From Pannonibacter sp051860505 (lineage in GTDB: Bacteria; Pseudomonadota; Alphaproteobacteria; Rhizobiales; Stappiaceae), in NCBI RefSeq assembly GCF_051860505.1, contig NZ_JBHYDX010000022.1, positions 1 to 64,000 of the forward strand: a stretch of 64,000 nucleotides of DNA, in the 5' to 3' direction. A program made the position numbers and the translations under genes. The notes below the pieces were generated by a model, which saw only the letters and a list, made by a program, of their open reading frames with translations, was not told where the DNA came from and ran no database searches. Positions 34,496 through 43,318 of this stretch are shown one piece after another (position 1 is the stretch's first letter; each line of letters opens with the position of its first letter).

Positions 34496-36538
34496 ATGAT
34501 CGCAAACCGGTGGCAAGACAGCGAAGCGGCGGCATTTCAGGATGCGGCCGGTCGGGACCCGGCTGCGCGTGAACTGGCGCTGCGCGTTTACACCTCCCGT
34601 CTCATCGGCATGGACCCGGATCTGGTCATGCATGGCGGTGGCAACACCTCGGTCAAGCTGAAGGCGCGCGACATTTTCGGCGAGGAGCTGGACGTCATCC
34701 ATATCAAGGGTTCGGGCTGGGATCTGGAGACAATCAAGGCTGCAGGCCTGCCGGCCGTGCGCATGGCCCCGCTGATGCGGCTGCGCGAACTGGCGGCCCT
34801 GTCCGATGAGGACATGGTCAACATCCAGCGCTCCAACCTGATGGATTCGACTGCACCCAATCCGTCGGTGGAAACGCTGCTGCACGCCTACATCCCGCAC
34901 ACCTATGTCGACCACACCCACGCCACCGCCTTCCTGACGCTCGCCAACCTGCCGGAAGTGGCGGAAGCGACCCGCGAGATCTTCGGCAGCAAGCTGGCGC
35001 TGGTGCCCTATGTCATGCCGGGCTTCGCCCTCGCCAAGCTGGCGGCCGAGACCTATGAGGCCCATCCGGGGATCGAGGGACTGCTGCTCGTCAACCACGG
35101 CCATTTCGCCTGGGGGCCATCAGCCAAGGCCTCCTATGACAAGATCATCGAGCACACCAACCGGGTGGAAGAGTGGCTGGCCAGCCGCCGCCCGGGCAAG
35201 CTGGTGGCCGTGGCCCGGCCGCAGACGGCCAGCGTCGCCGAGACGCTTGCCACGCTGCGCGGCGCCATCGCCCGCCACCTGCCCGAGGGCGCGGCGATGT
35301 CGGTCTTCGACCTGCGCGACGGCGACGCGGTGCTGGACTTCCTGCAGCGCAAGGACCTGGCGTCACTGGCCACGCGCGGCGTTGCCACCCCGGATCACGT
35401 GATCCGCACCAAGGGCCACCCAGTGCATCTCACCCGCGCCGACGTCGCGCGGGGGCCGGAGGCGATCAGCGCGGTGGTGGACCGGTTCGTGGCCGACTAC
35501 ATCGCCTATTTCGAGCGCAATGCGCCGCGCTTCGGCGGGGCCAAGACCATGCTGTCGCCGGTGCCGAACCTTGCCTGGATTGAAGGCGTCGGCCTTGTCG
35601 GCATGGGCGCGAACGCAACGGCGGCGCGCATTGCTGCCGACATCGGCGAGCAGACCCTGCGCGTCATGGCGGATGGCGAGGCCCGCGGCGGGTTCCATCC
35701 GATCCGCGAGGCAGACCTGTTCGACATGGAATACTGGTCGCTGGAACAGGCCAAGCTCGGCAAGGGCGCCAAGCCCGCGCTGCAGGGGCAGGTCGTGCTG
35801 GTGACGGGCGGCGCCGGCGCCATCGGCCTGGCCACCGCCAAGGTCTTTGCAGCAGCCGGGGCAACGCTGTTCCTGGTTGACCGGGATCAGGCGGCGCTCG
35901 ACACAGCCCTCGCCAGCCTCAGCCGCGACCATGCCGGCCACGCCTGCGACATCACGGCTAAGGGCGCGGCAGCCAGCGCGGTAGAGGCTTGCCTCGCCCG
36001 CTTCGGCGGCCTCGACATCCTCATCTCCAACGCCGGTGCGGCCATGACGGGGGACGTGGCAACGCTGGCCGATGAAACCCTGCGGGCGAGCTTCGAGCTG
36101 AACTTCTTTGCCCATCAGGCCTTTGCGCAGGCAGCCGTGGCCGTGTTCCGGCGCCAGGGACGCGGCGGCCAGATCCTGTTCAACGTCTCCAAACAGGCGG
36201 TCAATCCGGGCAAGGGCTTTGCCGCCTACGGCCTGCCCAAGGCGGCGACCTTCTTCCTCCTGCGCCAGCTGGCGCTGGAACTGGGCGGCGAAGGCATCCG
36301 CGTCAACGGCATCAACGCCGACCGCATCCGCTCAGGCCTGCTGACCCCGGAGATGATCGCGGCCCGCTCCTCCGCCCGCAACGTGGACGAGGCGAGCTAC
36401 ATGGGCGGCAACCTGCTGCGCAAGGAAGTCGAGGCCGTGCATGTCGGCGAGGCCTTCCTGGCGCTTGCCCGCTCCGAACGCACCACCGCGCATGTGATGA
36501 CCGTCGACGGCGGCAACATCGAAGCAGCGCTGCGGTAA
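34496..36538 (+). CDS. Bifunctional class-II aldolase / short-chain dehydrogenase
   Basis: A 680-aa fusion of the RhaD/YuxG-like bifunctional type. The N-terminal class-II (fuculose-1-P-type) aldolase has HGGGNTSVK (46-54), the zinc ligands His140 and His142 (HTYVDHTHATAF) and His201 (NHGHFAWG). The C-terminal Rossmann SDR has TGGAGAIG (437-444), NAG, and a catalytic Ser565, Tyr578 and Lys582 (YGLPK). The family cleaves a ketose-1-phosphate to dihydroxyacetone phosphate plus an aldehyde, which the second domain oxidises or reduces. Here the ketose-1-P may be the MtnA-like product. I chose ATG 34496 because GGGAGG lies 5 nt upstream. Confidence 0.87.
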   Translation: MIANRWQDSEAAAFQDAAGRDPAARELALRVYTSRLIGMDPDLVMHGGGNTSVKLKARDIFGEELDVIHIKGSGWDLETIKAAGLPAVRMAPLMRLRELAALSDEDMVNIQRSNLMDSTAPNPSVETLLHAYIPHTYVDHTHATAFLTLANLPEVAEATREIFGSKLALVPYVMPGFALAKLAAETYEAHPGIEGLLLVNHGHFAWGPSAKASYDKIIEHTNRVEEWLASRRPGKLVAVARPQTASVAETLATLRGAIARHLPEGAAMSVFDLRDGDAVLDFLQRKDLASLATRGVATPDHVIRTKGHPVHLTRADVARGPEAISAVVDRFVADYIAYFERNAPRFGGAKTMLSPVPNLAWIEGVGLVGMGANATAARIAADIGEQTLRVMADGEARGGFHPIREADLFDMEYWSLEQAKLGKGAKPALQGQVVLVTGGAGAIGLATAKVFAAAGATLFLVDRDQAALDTALASLSRDHAGHACDITAKGAAASAVEACLARFGGLDILISNAGAAMTGDVATLADETLRASFELNFFAHQAFAQAAVAVFRRQGRGGQILFNVSKQAVNPGKGFAAYGLPKAATFFLLRQLALELGGEGIRVNGINADRIRSGLLTPEMIAARSSARNVDEASYMGGNLLRKEVEAVHVGEAFLALARSERTTAHVMTVDGGNIEAALR

Positions 36539-36555
36539 GGTCCCACGCTCATGTC

Positions 36556-36590
36556 GATCCCGCGTGGCAAAAGCAGCGTCATGCGGGATC
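36556..36590. terminator. Hairpin after the aldolase/SDR gene
   Basis: GATCCCGCGTG (36556-36566) pairs with CATGCGGGATC (36580-36590) at 10 of 11 positions around a 13-nt loop, 18 bp past the stop. No T run follows. It may be a weak terminator or an mRNA-end hairpin. Confidence 0.35.
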
Positions 36591-36747
36591 CGATAGACGA
36601 CCGCCGAGCCGGCTTTCCTGCTCCACTTTGTTGCTCCCGCAGCTGTGATCGCCCCCTGTGCCGCGCGTCACAAGGCGTTGCAAGACCTCGCGCTAGAGTG
36701 CTTCCGATGTGGCGCAAGCCGGATGGACAGAGCGAGGGGAGCGGAAG

Positions 36748-37287
36748 ATGCGAGCGATAGCGATGGCAGTGGTAGGCGGCCTCGGGCTGGTCCTGGCAGG
36801 GTCCGGTCTGGCGATGGCGGCTGGAGACGGCGGCGGTGGTGGCAGTGAGCCGAGCCCGACCGTGCAGACCTGCAAGAAGGGCGAGATCTGGGACAAGAAG
36901 ACCGGCAAATGCATCAGGGCACAGTCGGGTCTGGATCAGGATTCCGTCTATGAAGCTGGCCGCGATCTGGCGCTGGCCGGACGCTACGAGGAAGCGATCA
37001 TCATCCTGTCGCTGGCCGATGACAAGGATGACACGCGCGTCCTGAACTATCTCGGCTACGCCAACCGCAAGCTCGGCCGGGTTCTCGTCGGTCTTGGCTA
37101 CTACCGCGAAGCGCTACGCATCGATCCGGACGACGTGCTTGTGCGCGAGTACATGGGCGAAGCGCTGGTGGAGATGCGAGACCTGGCCGGCGCAAGGGCA
37201 CAACTCTCCGAAATCGCAGCCCGTTGCGGCACCACCTGTGACAGCTACCAGTCGCTGTCGGAGACGGTCGCGACCGCCGGCGGCTGA
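36748..37287 (+). CDS. Secreted tetratricopeptide-repeat protein
   Basis: A 179-aa protein with a Sec signal peptide (about residues 1-27, ending ...GLAMAAG), a Gly/Ser linker, and a CKKGEIWDKKTGKC motif with two Cys that could form a disulfide in the periplasm. Two to three TPR-like helical pairs follow (ALAGRYEEAIIILSLADDKDD, NYLGYANRKLGR and GYYREALRIDPDDVLVREYMGEAL, each as a separate stretch). Two further Cys lie near the C-terminus (RCGTTC). I chose ATG 36748, where the signal peptide starts. It probably acts as a periplasmic scaffold; the partner is unknown. It is monocistronic. Confidence 0.8.
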   Translation: MRAIAMAVVGGLGLVLAGSGLAMAAGDGGGGGSEPSPTVQTCKKGEIWDKKTGKCIRAQSGLDQDSVYEAGRDLALAGRYEEAIIILSLADDKDDTRVLNYLGYANRKLGRVLVGLGYYREALRIDPDDVLVREYMGEALVEMRDLAGARAQLSEIAARCGTTCDSYQSLSETVATAGG

Positions 37288-37344
37288 CACGGCAGAACGA
37301 TGAAGGGAGGACACCGGCGGTGCACTCACCAAGATTGCCCATAG

Positions 37345-37548
37345 ACCGCCCCTCCGTCATCCCTGGCCAAGCGAAGCGCCTCTTGCCAGATTGATCTGGT
37401 GGAGCGTGAAGGGTCCGCGGGCGTGCTGACCTGTCTGCCGATCCGCGACCGGCGCAGCCGGGGCCTGGCCGTGCAGATGTTCGCAGACGAGTTGCTGCGC
37501 AACCTTAAACTGTCCGCAGACCCAAACGGTGCTTCGGCAGGCAGCTAG
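37345..37548 (+). pseudogene. Possible C-terminal remnant of a regulator gene
   Basis: In the 397-bp gap 37288-37684 one frame is open from 37345 to a TAG at 37546. It reads QIDLVEREGSAGVLTCLPI, then RDRRSRGLAVQMFADELLRN, which loosely resembles the C-terminal end of a LysR-type effector domain. There is no plausible start or DNA-binding domain, so if real it is a decayed fragment. The rest of the gap holds nothing I can identify except the expected promoter region of ada. Confidence 0.25.
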
Positions 37549-37684
37549 GTCGATCATTCTTGGACTGACGATGATACCGGCTCAAGTTCACCTTCGGAGC
37601 CTCGCCGGCACCCTTGCCGACAAAAAGAAATAGACGCCCGAAAATCGGCGTTGCAGCACGCGAGGGCGATGTAGAAGCTGAGGC

Positions 37685-38758
37685 ATGTTGTTCGACCTGC
37701 CTGACCACGACACCCTTTACGCTGCCCTGCTCGCCCGGGATGTCCGTTATGACGGCCAGGCCTTCGTGTGCGTGTCATCGACCGGTGTCTTCTGCCGCCT
37801 GACTTGTCCGGCGCGCAAGCCGAAACGGGAAAACTGCAGCTTCCATCCGACGATTGGCGCCTGCATCGAGGCCGGTTTCCGGCCCTGCAAGCGCTGCCAT
37901 CCGCTTCAGGCAGCAGCCCTTGCCGACCCGGCCATTGCCGCCCTGCTGACCGCGCTGGACGAACGGCCGGACTTGCGCTGGTCGGAAAGCCATGTGGAAC
38001 AACTCGGCTTTGACCTCTCCACCGTCCGGCGCAGTTTCAAGCGGCAGTTCGGCATGACGTTCCTGGAAATGGCCCGTCAACGCCGCCTGCGGGAAGGGTT
38101 CGAAACGCTTGCGGAGGGCGGCAAGGTGATCGCGGCGCAGCACGAGGCGAGCTTCTCGTCGGCCAGCGCCTTTCGCGCGGCATTCGCGCGCCTGCTGGGT
38201 TGCGCGCCTGCGGACCTGCGCGCCGACCGGCTTCTGCGCGCGACCTGGATTGCGACACCGCTCGGCGACATGATTGCAGTCAGCAGCCGCACCCATCTGC
38301 ACCTTCTGGAGTTTGTTGATCGCAAGGGGCTGCCTGCAGAGCTGAAACGGTTGCAGGCCGGTTCAAAGGAAGGAATAGGCATAGGCGCCCTGCCGCCGTC
38401 GGAACAGGCAGCGAGCGAACTCGCCGACTATTTTGCAGCCCGCTCCGGCCGGTTCGCGACGCCGCTGGCACTCACCGCAAGCGACTTCACCCGGCAGGTC
38501 TGGGACGCCCTGCGCGAGATCCCGGTGGGCGAGACGCGCAGCTATTCCGACATCGCGCGGAAGATCGGACGCCCCTCGGCAACACGCGCCGTGGCCCGTG
38601 CCAATGGTGCCAACCAGATCGCCTTGATGGTCCCCTGTCACCGTGTCATCGGCGCCGATGGCGCCTTGACCGGATATGGCGGCGGTCTCTGGCGCAAGCA
38701 GCGCCTGATCGAGATCGAACGGCAGCTGAGAAGCAATTCCAGGAGTGCACCGACCTGA
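37685..38758 (+). CDS. ada: Ada: methylphosphotriester sensor, regulator and O6-methylguanine methyltransferase
   Basis: A 357-aa complete adaptive-response protein. The N-terminal Zn domain has Cys37, Cys41, Cys68 and Cys71 (FCRLTC and PCKRC); Cys37 would accept the methyl group from phosphotriesters. An AraC-type helix-turn-helix (about residues 83-180) binds the ada promoters. The C-terminal methyltransferase domain has the catalytic Cys318 in PCHRV and downstream GGGLWRK. It repairs alkylated DNA and switches on its own regulon once methylated. It is convergent with cysG, which ends 10 bp downstream. No alkB or alkA partner is in view. Confidence 0.93.
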   Translation: MLFDLPDHDTLYAALLARDVRYDGQAFVCVSSTGVFCRLTCPARKPKRENCSFHPTIGACIEAGFRPCKRCHPLQAAALADPAIAALLTALDERPDLRWSESHVEQLGFDLSTVRRSFKRQFGMTFLEMARQRRLREGFETLAEGGKVIAAQHEASFSSASAFRAAFARLLGCAPADLRADRLLRATWIATPLGDMIAVSSRTHLHLLEFVDRKGLPAELKRLQAGSKEGIGIGALPPSEQAASELADYFAARSGRFATPLALTASDFTRQVWDALREIPVGETRSYSDIARKIGRPSATRAVARANGANQIALMVPCHRVIGADGALTGYGGGLWRKQRLIEIERQLRSNSRSAPT

Positions 38759-38768
38759 CGCCCACGGC

Positions 38769-40289
38769 TTAGCCAGCCTTGAGCTGGAGCTCCGTGCTAC
38801 TCCCAGAAGGGGCGCCGGGAAGAGGCGTGGAAAACTGGCCAAGCCCCGCCGCCACCCTGCCGAAGACCGACCCAAGACCGATCAGCACCGGCGCGTCACC
38901 AAAGGCGGCCATCGCTTCGCTGGTGAGGTTACGAAGCTCTCCCGTCCAGACCTGTTCATCTGGCCGGCTGACATTGGCATGGGCGACGACAGGCAGATCC
39001 GGGCGGACGCCTTCGGCAAGTAGGCGCGTCCGCAGGCTGTCGGCCATGCGCCGGCCCATGTAGAAGACTGTCGTCGCCGCCTCGCTGGACAGCGCATTGA
39101 GATCCAGCGTCCCGGGCAGGCCGCCGGACCGGGAATGCGCCGTCATCAGACGCAGGGTCTGGGCGTGATCGCGGTGGGTCAGCGAAACCTTGAGCCGCGC
39201 CGCCATGGCCGAGGCGGCCGTGATGCCCGGCACCACATGGACGGGAATGCCTTCCGCCTCCAGCCGGCCGATTTCCTCGCCCGCCCGGCCGAAGACCATT
39301 GGATCGCCCGACTTCAACCGCACCACCTTGCGGCCCTGGCGGGCAAGCGAGACCATCAGGTCGTTGATGTCACCTTGCGCGCAGCTCTCGCGTCCGCCGC
39401 GCTTGCCGACCAGGAGACGCTTTGCTTCCCGGCGGGCGAGTTCCAGCACCTCGGCACTGACGAGGTCATCGAAGAGGATCACATCTGCCGCCTGCAGCGC
39501 CCGCATCGCGGCGAGCGTCAGAAGCCCGGCATCGCCCGGCCCCGCCCCCACCAGTGTCACCTCGCCGACGGTCGACGTCCCGGCTGCCAGATGGGAAACA
39601 AAGGCAGGTGCATCTGCCTCGACCTCCCCTGACGGCGCAGCGGTTGCGGCAAAGGCGAGATCAGAAAAGCGCTGCCAGAACTGGCGGCGCTGGCGTATCT
39701 GGCCCAGCGTGGCGGCGACATGGCCCCGGATGCGCCCGGCAAAGCCTGTCCAGGCCGACAGGCTGCGCGGCAACAGCGTCTCGATGCGCTGACGCACCGC
39801 CTGCCCCAGCACGGGCGCGGCCCCGTCGGTGGAAATGCCCACCACCAGCGGTGAGCGGTTGACGATGCCACCGAACTGGAACTGGCAGAACTCTGGCCGG
39901 TCGATGACATTGACCGGAACGCCGGCTGCCCGCGCCGCAGCCACAAAGGCTGCGGCCTCCGCATCCTCTGCAACCTCGGCGACCGCCAGGGCCGCGCCGT
40001 CCAGATCGGCGGGCGTCCAGTCCCTTGCAGAATGACGGATGCGCGGAGCCAGCGCGGGATCTGCAATGAGGTCGGCCAGATCCGGGCAAGGATCAGAGGC
40101 AAGCAGATGCAGCTCCGCACCGGTGGCCAGCAGCAGTTCGGCCTTCCAGGCCGCCGGCTCGCCGCCGCCGGCGAGAACCACCTTGCGACCTGCGAGCGGC
40201 AGAAAGACGGGCAGGACGGCCAGAGGATCCATCCGAGCGGGACGAGGACGAGGCGACGGACCGCGCATTTCAGGCTGAACGGGCAACAT
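38769..40289 (-). CDS. cysG: Siroheme synthase CysG (precorrin-2 dehydrogenase / uroporphyrinogen-III methyltransferase)
   Basis: A 506-aa bifunctional enzyme that makes siroheme, the cofactor of the nitrite reductase encoded upstream. The N-terminal dehydrogenase/ferrochelatase module begins with LAGRKVVLAGGGEPAAWKAE, a variant of the usual GGGxVAxxK. The C-terminal methyltransferase has VGAGPGDAGLLTL, KRGG, KSGDPMVFGRAGEE and PGITAASAMAA in order. I chose ATG 40289 because AGAGGAGG lies 6 nt upstream; it overlaps the nasA end by 20 bp. ATG 40268 and 40232 are weaker alternatives. Siroheme is also needed for sulfite reduction, but here it is the last gene of the nitrate operon. Confidence 0.92.
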   Translation of the reverse strand: MLPVQPEMRGPSPRPRPARMDPLAVLPVFLPLAGRKVVLAGGGEPAAWKAELLLATGAELHLLASDPCPDLADLIADPALAPRIRHSARDWTPADLDGAALAVAEVAEDAEAAAFVAAARAAGVPVNVIDRPEFCQFQFGGIVNRSPLVVGISTDGAAPVLGQAVRQRIETLLPRSLSAWTGFAGRIRGHVAATLGQIRQRRQFWQRFSDLAFAATAAPSGEVEADAPAFVSHLAAGTSTVGEVTLVGAGPGDAGLLTLAAMRALQAADVILFDDLVSAEVLELARREAKRLLVGKRGGRESCAQGDINDLMVSLARQGRKVVRLKSGDPMVFGRAGEEIGRLEAEGIPVHVVPGITAASAMAARLKVSLTHRDHAQTLRLMTAHSRSGGLPGTLDLNALSSEAATTVFYMGRRMADSLRTRLLAEGVRPDLPVVAHANVSRPDEQVWTGELRNLTSEAMAAFGDAPVLIGLGSVFGRVAAGLGQFSTPLPGAPSGSSTELQLKAG

Positions 40290-42975
40290 GCGATGCCTCC
40301 TCTTGCTGTTCCACAATATCGGCAATCAGCCGGGCGATTTCGGACCGGCACGAGCCGCAGTTGCTGCCCGCACTGAGGCTGGCGCCGATCCCGGAGACGG
40401 TCGTGATCCCGGCGGCAACAGCCCCGCGGATCTCGTTGGCCCCAACCTGAAAACACGAACAGACGATGGCGCCCTTGTCCGGCTGGTCAGCCGCCGGGCG
40501 CCCGGCCAGTAGTTTCCAGCGGGTGCCCGGCGTCGGCGCTGACAGGCCCAGCAGGCCGCACGCCCAACTGCGCGAGACGGCAACAGGCTGGCGTGCCAGG
40601 AACACCGCGCCGACGAGCCGCCCGTCCAGGAAGGCCATCGCCCGGTAAAGGCCATCGCCGCGCGACTGGAACGAGAGGCTCTCCGTCCCATGGCCGCAGC
40701 GCTGCAACACCTCGGCGGCCAGCGCCTCGGGCTCAGCGTCGTCGATCGCAGCAAACTCCAGCCGTTGACCATCGTCGCGGCGGCCAGTTCCGAGGGGAGC
40801 AATGGCCCAGTAGGCAAATGGCAGGTGAGCGGGTACGCCGGCGAGAACCGCAAAGCCATACCAGCTTGCCTCCAGACGGCGCAGACCGACCGTGCTGCGC
40901 TTCAGGCCCGGCTGACCGGAATAGGGATCCGTTGCGGCGGACACGAGCACGTCAATGCGCGACCTTGCGGAAAACAGTGAGGTCCAGTGCATGGGCGCAA
41001 AGACCTCGCCGGGGCGCACCCGGTCGGTCACGACTGCGCGAAGGACCGCCTCGCCCTGCGCGTTGTCCAGCACCACGAGGTCCGCCGCCTCAATGCCCAG
41101 CGCTCGGGCATCGCCGGGATGGATCTCGGCAAAGGGCTCCGCGATATGCGCGAACAGCCGTCCGGTGCGGCCAGTCCGGGTCATGGTGTGCCACTGGTCG
41201 CGGATGCGGCCGGTGTTGAGAATAAGACAGTCCGAGGTTGCCGCCGCCGGGACTGGCGGCGTCACGGCCACAAGCCGCGCCCGGCCATCAGGCGTGAAGA
41301 AGCCGCCGTTTGCGAACTGGCGCCCGCCCTGCCCTGCCACACCAGTTGTCCCGGCCGGCTGTGGCCAGAGGAAGGGATCAAGGGCATCATAGGCCTCGGC
41401 CGAAATGCCAGCATGGGCGCTGATGTCGAAATCCCGGCTGCCCTGGTTGCCGGTGCCGGAGAGCCGGGCGTGCTCCGAAAAGATCGCCGCCGGGCCGTCA
41501 TAGGCAAAGCCGGCACTGTGCCCCATGCGCCGGGCAACCGCTGACAGGATCGCCCAGTCTGGCCGCGCCTCGCCCGGCAGCGGCAGAAAGGCACGCTGGC
41601 GCGAGATGCGCCGTTCGGAATTGGTCACCGTGCCATCCTTCTCGCCCCAGGCAGCCGCCGGGAGCAGAACGTGGGCATATGGGGCGGTGTCGGTGGCGCG
41701 GATGACGTCGGACACGACGACGAAGGGACAACGGCTGAGTGCCTCGGCCACCCTATCGGCATCCGGCAGGCTGTCGACCGGGTTGGTGCCCATGATCCAG
41801 ACAGCCTTGATGCGGCCCGCATGAATGGCCTCGAACAGGTCGACAGCCTTCAAGCCTGGCCGTGCCGCAAGGCGTGGGGCGCCCCAGATGGACTGCACGA
41901 TGACCCGATGCACCGGGTTGTCGAGATCCATATGGGCGGCCAGCATGTTGGCCATACCGCCCACCTCGCGCCCGCCCATGGCATTGGGCTGGCCGGTGAC
42001 GGAAAACGGCCCCATGCCCGGCTTGCCAATCCGGCCTGTGGCGAGATGGACATTGAGGATGGCATTGACCTTATCCGTGCCGCAGACGGACTGGTTGACG
42101 CCCTGGCTGTAGACGGTCACGACCTTGTCTGTGCGGGTAAACAGCTCGTAGAAGCGACCGACATCGGCGGCGGCAAGACCGGAAGCAGCGGCGACGGTGG
42201 CAATGTCGCAGGCCGACGCCGCCGCAAGGGCTGCCTCGGCCCCGCCAGTGTGCCGGGCCAGATACGCCTCATCCAGCCGCCCGGCTTCGGCAAGATAGCG
42301 CAGCAGCCCGGCGAACAGCGCCACATCCCCATCGGGCCGCAAACCGAGATGCAGGTCGGCGATCTCGCTGGTGGCGGTGCGGCGCGGGTCGATGGTGACA
42401 ATGCGCAAGCCCGGTCGCTCCGCACGGACCGCCTCCAGCCGCTGGAACAGCACCGGATGGCACCAGGCCAGATTGGAGCCCACCAGCACGACCAATTCGG
42501 CCAGTTCCAGATCCTCGTAGCATCCCGGCACCGTGTCGGAGCCAAAGCCACGCCGGTGGCCGGCAACCGATGACGCCATGCAGAGGCGCGAATTGGTGTC
42601 GATGTTGGCTGTGCCGATGAAACCTTTCATCAGCTTGTTGGCGACGTAGTAATCCTCGGTCAGCAGCTGGCCGGACCCGTAGAGCGCGATGCTGTCCGGC
42701 CCGTACTCTGCCACGGTTTCGGCGAAGCGCCGCGCCACCACACCCAGCGCCATGTCCCAGCTGGCCCGGCGGCCACCGATTTCCGGATGAAGCAGACGTC
42801 CATCCAGCGACAGGGTTTCGGCAAGCGCCGAGCCCTTGGAGCAGAGCCGGCCAAAATTGGCCGGATGCGACGGATCCCCGGCCACGCGCACCGTGCCATC
42901 CGCCTGGCGGCTGGCCAACACACCGCAGCCAACGCCGCAATAGGGACAGGTGGTGCGCGTCACCGTTTCAGCCAT
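40270..42975 (-). CDS. nasA: Assimilatory nitrate reductase catalytic subunit NasA with C-terminal BFD domain
   Basis: A 901-aa cytoplasmic molybdoenzyme that reduces nitrate to nitrite. The N-terminal [4Fe-4S] ligands are Cys10, Cys13, Cys17 and Cys45 (TTCPYCGVGC and LCSKG). A long molybdopterin-guanine-dinucleotide oxidoreductase region follows, then the dinucleotide-binding domain. The extreme C-terminus carries a BFD-type [2Fe-2S] domain (IVCSCF and SNCGSC), as in many alphaproteobacterial NasA proteins. The start ATG 42975 overlaps the nirD end by 8 bp; upstream in-frame codons are nirD shadow. No separate NADH-dehydrogenase partner (NasB/NasC) is in the locus, so the electron donor is unclear. 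Confidence 0.93.
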   Translation of the reverse strand: MAETVTRTTCPYCGVGCGVLASRQADGTVRVAGDPSHPANFGRLCSKGSALAETLSLDGRLLHPEIGGRRASWDMALGVVARRFAETVAEYGPDSIALYGSGQLLTEDYYVANKLMKGFIGTANIDTNSRLCMASSVAGHRRGFGSDTVPGCYEDLELAELVVLVGSNLAWCHPVLFQRLEAVRAERPGLRIVTIDPRRTATSEIADLHLGLRPDGDVALFAGLLRYLAEAGRLDEAYLARHTGGAEAALAAASACDIATVAAASGLAAADVGRFYELFTRTDKVVTVYSQGVNQSVCGTDKVNAILNVHLATGRIGKPGMGPFSVTGQPNAMGGREVGGMANMLAAHMDLDNPVHRVIVQSIWGAPRLAARPGLKAVDLFEAIHAGRIKAVWIMGTNPVDSLPDADRVAEALSRCPFVVVSDVIRATDTAPYAHVLLPAAAWGEKDGTVTNSERRISRQRAFLPLPGEARPDWAILSAVARRMGHSAGFAYDGPAAIFSEHARLSGTGNQGSRDFDISAHAGISAEAYDALDPFLWPQPAGTTGVAGQGGRQFANGGFFTPDGRARLVAVTPPVPAAATSDCLILNTGRIRDQWHTMTRTGRTGRLFAHIAEPFAEIHPGDARALGIEAADLVVLDNAQGEAVLRAVVTDRVRPGEVFAPMHWTSLFSARSRIDVLVSAATDPYSGQPGLKRSTVGLRRLEASWYGFAVLAGVPAHLPFAYWAIAPLGTGRRDDGQRLEFAAIDDAEPEALAAEVLQRCGHGTESLSFQSRGDGLYRAMAFLDGRLVGAVFLARQPVAVSRSWACGLLGLSAPTPGTRWKLLAGRPAADQPDKGAIVCSCFQVGANEIRGAVAAGITTVSGIGASLSAGSNCGSCRSEIARLIADIVEQQEEASHVARSA

Positions 42976-43318
42976 CCGCTGCTCTCCGGGCGAGCACCGT
43001 CCGGGCCAGGTAGACACGGCCGCCCTCAACCCGCGCTGGCGTGGTGGCCACAGCCCCCTCGTCGGCGCCCTGGGCGAGACCTGTCGCAAGGTCGAACACC
43101 CAGTTGTGCAGCGGACAGGTGACGAAGCGGCCATGGACAATGCCCTGGCTCAGCGGCCCGCCCTTGTGCGGGCACCGGTCGTCGAGCGCGAAGACCTCGT
43201 CGTCGCCGGTGCGGAACAGGGCGACGCATCCCGCCGGCGTCTTCACGACGCGCGCGCCCTCCTTCGGGATATCGGTGAGGAGGCCGATCTCGATCCAGTC
43301 CCGTGTCATCGCGTTCAT
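42968..43318 (-). CDS. nirD: Nitrite reductase small subunit NirD (Rieske-like)
   Basis: A 116-aa subunit of the NADH-dependent assimilatory nitrite reductase. It retains a full Rieske [2Fe-2S] signature: CPHKGGPLS and CPLHNW (roughly residues 49-57 and 69-74); some NirD proteins have lost it. The start at 43318 overlaps the nirB stop (ATGA). The in-frame ATG three codons later is an alternative. It works as a complex with the product of 43315-45780. Confidence 0.92.
   Translation of the reverse strand: MNAMTRDWIEIGLLTDIPKEGARVVKTPAGCVALFRTGDDEVFALDDRCPHKGGPLSQGIVHGRFVTCPLHNWVFDLATGLAQGADEGAVATTPARVEGGRVYLARTVLARRAADG

Noticed and set aside
34496..36538. Rhamnose catabolic operon
   Set aside because: The aldolase/SDR fusion type is used for rhamnose, but no rhamnose isomerase, kinase or mutarotase gene is in the cluster.
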